DNA of 6,171 nt, from contig VXXH01000823.1 in NCBI GenBank assembly GCA_009835515.1, positions 1 to 6,171 on the forward strand, written 5' to 3'. This DNA comes from Candidatus Poribacteria bacterium (GTDB lineage Bacteria; Poribacteria; WGA-4E; WGA-3G). The notes under the pieces are model-generated. The model was given only the letters and a program-made list of their open reading frames with translations, ran no database searches and had not been told where the DNA came from. The position numbers were made by a program, and so were the translations under genes. Positions 5,988-6,171 of this stretch are shown in pieces; the stretch's first letter is position 1; every line of letters starts with the position of its first letter.

Positions 5988-6171
5988 ATGTCGACTGAAA
6001 AACAACAGGAACACCTCAACCGTCATGTCGATGAAACCGAAGAGATCCAACCCGATGTTGGAAATGGCGAAATGGATGAGGAGTTCGTTGAAGACTTAGA
6101 CACACTTCTTGACGAAATTGATGAGATTTTGGAAGAAGATTCACAGGAATTTGTCGAAAACTATATTCAGC
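5988..6171 (+). CDS. pup: Pup, prokaryotic ubiquitin-like protein, cut off by the window end
   Basis: 61 complete codons plus one base are visible with no stop. Pup is a small, largely disordered protein whose C-terminal residue is ligated to substrate lysines and whose helical segment pairs with the ARC coiled coil. The visible C-terminal half LLDEIDEILEEDSQEFVENY aligns directly with mycobacterial LLDEIDDVLEENAEDFVRAY; by that alignment only about three or four residues (ending GGQ or GGE) are missing. The N-terminal half (MSTEKQQEHLNRHVDETEEI) lacks the Gly/Asp runs of mycobacterial Pup. The codon after YIQ starts with C, so it cannot be the Lys found there in M. tuberculosis; Arg, Gln, His, Leu or Pro are possible. 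This is classical Pup, not the UBact type. It follows dop, and the proteasome core genes are expected next. Whether the last residue is Gln or Glu cannot be seen. Confidence 0.93.
   Translation, partial: MSTEKQQEHLNRHVDETEEIQPDVGNGEMDEEFVEDLDTLLDEIDEILEEDSQEFVENYIQ

Noticed and set aside
5988..6171. UBact-type modifier instead of Pup
   Set aside because: The LLDEIDEILEE..EFVENY helix is the classical Pup signature; UBact proteins have a different C-terminal half.

Overview
The window holds six genes, all on the + strand: the tail of a small membrane protein, thpR, recA, then the proteasome-activator ATPase gene arc (mpa), dop, and the start of pup. The last three are the front half of a Pup-proteasome (pupylation) locus. 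All three are identified from diagnostic motifs: the ARC coiled coil, OB and AAA+ architecture; the Dop motif DHAHPEY with the Dop-specific insertion after WDY..ESPL.DARGF; and a Pup C-terminal half reading LLDEIDEILEEDSQEFVENY. The core subunits (prcB, prcA) and the ligase pafA are not in the window. By analogy with actinobacterial loci they would be expected downstream.

Base composition looks near 50% GC. Pup lacks the Gly/Asp-rich N-terminus of mycobacterial Pup, no actinobacterial genes sit between arc, dop and pup, and the intergenic DNA is full of short heptameric repeats. This suggests an uncultured non-actinobacterial lineage. Candidatus Poribacteria or a similar candidate phylum is my guess, from general impression only and at low confidence.

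Layout: positions 1-796 carry the LapA-like tail and thpR, which overlap by one base. A short gap with a hairpin and a strong Shine-Dalgarno sequence leads to recA (858-1919). The 420-base gap 1920-2339 has a GC-rich block with several mutually exclusive stems (1946-2030), then two consecutive sigma-70-type promoters (2071-2099 and 2129-2157), each with an inverted repeat in its spacer, then a long imperfect inverted repeat (2168-2315) forming most of the arc leader. arc (2340-4124), dop (4258-5769) and pup (5988 to the window end) follow. Both inner gaps (133 and 218 bases) consist largely of inverted arrays of a related 7-base unit.

How they work together: Dop deamidates the Pup C-terminus if it ends in Gln and can also remove Pup from substrates; PafA (not in the window) ligates Pup to substrate lysines; ARC recognises Pup through its coiled coil, unfolds the substrate and feeds it into the 20S core. 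The two promoters suggest this locus is transcribed separately from the thpR-recA group. The most noteworthy points are the heptad inverted arrays before each pupylation gene, an ARC tail ending TFL rather than QYL, a RecA with a non-standard P-loop (GHEGTGKT), and a Pup whose residue after ..NYIQ cannot be lysine.
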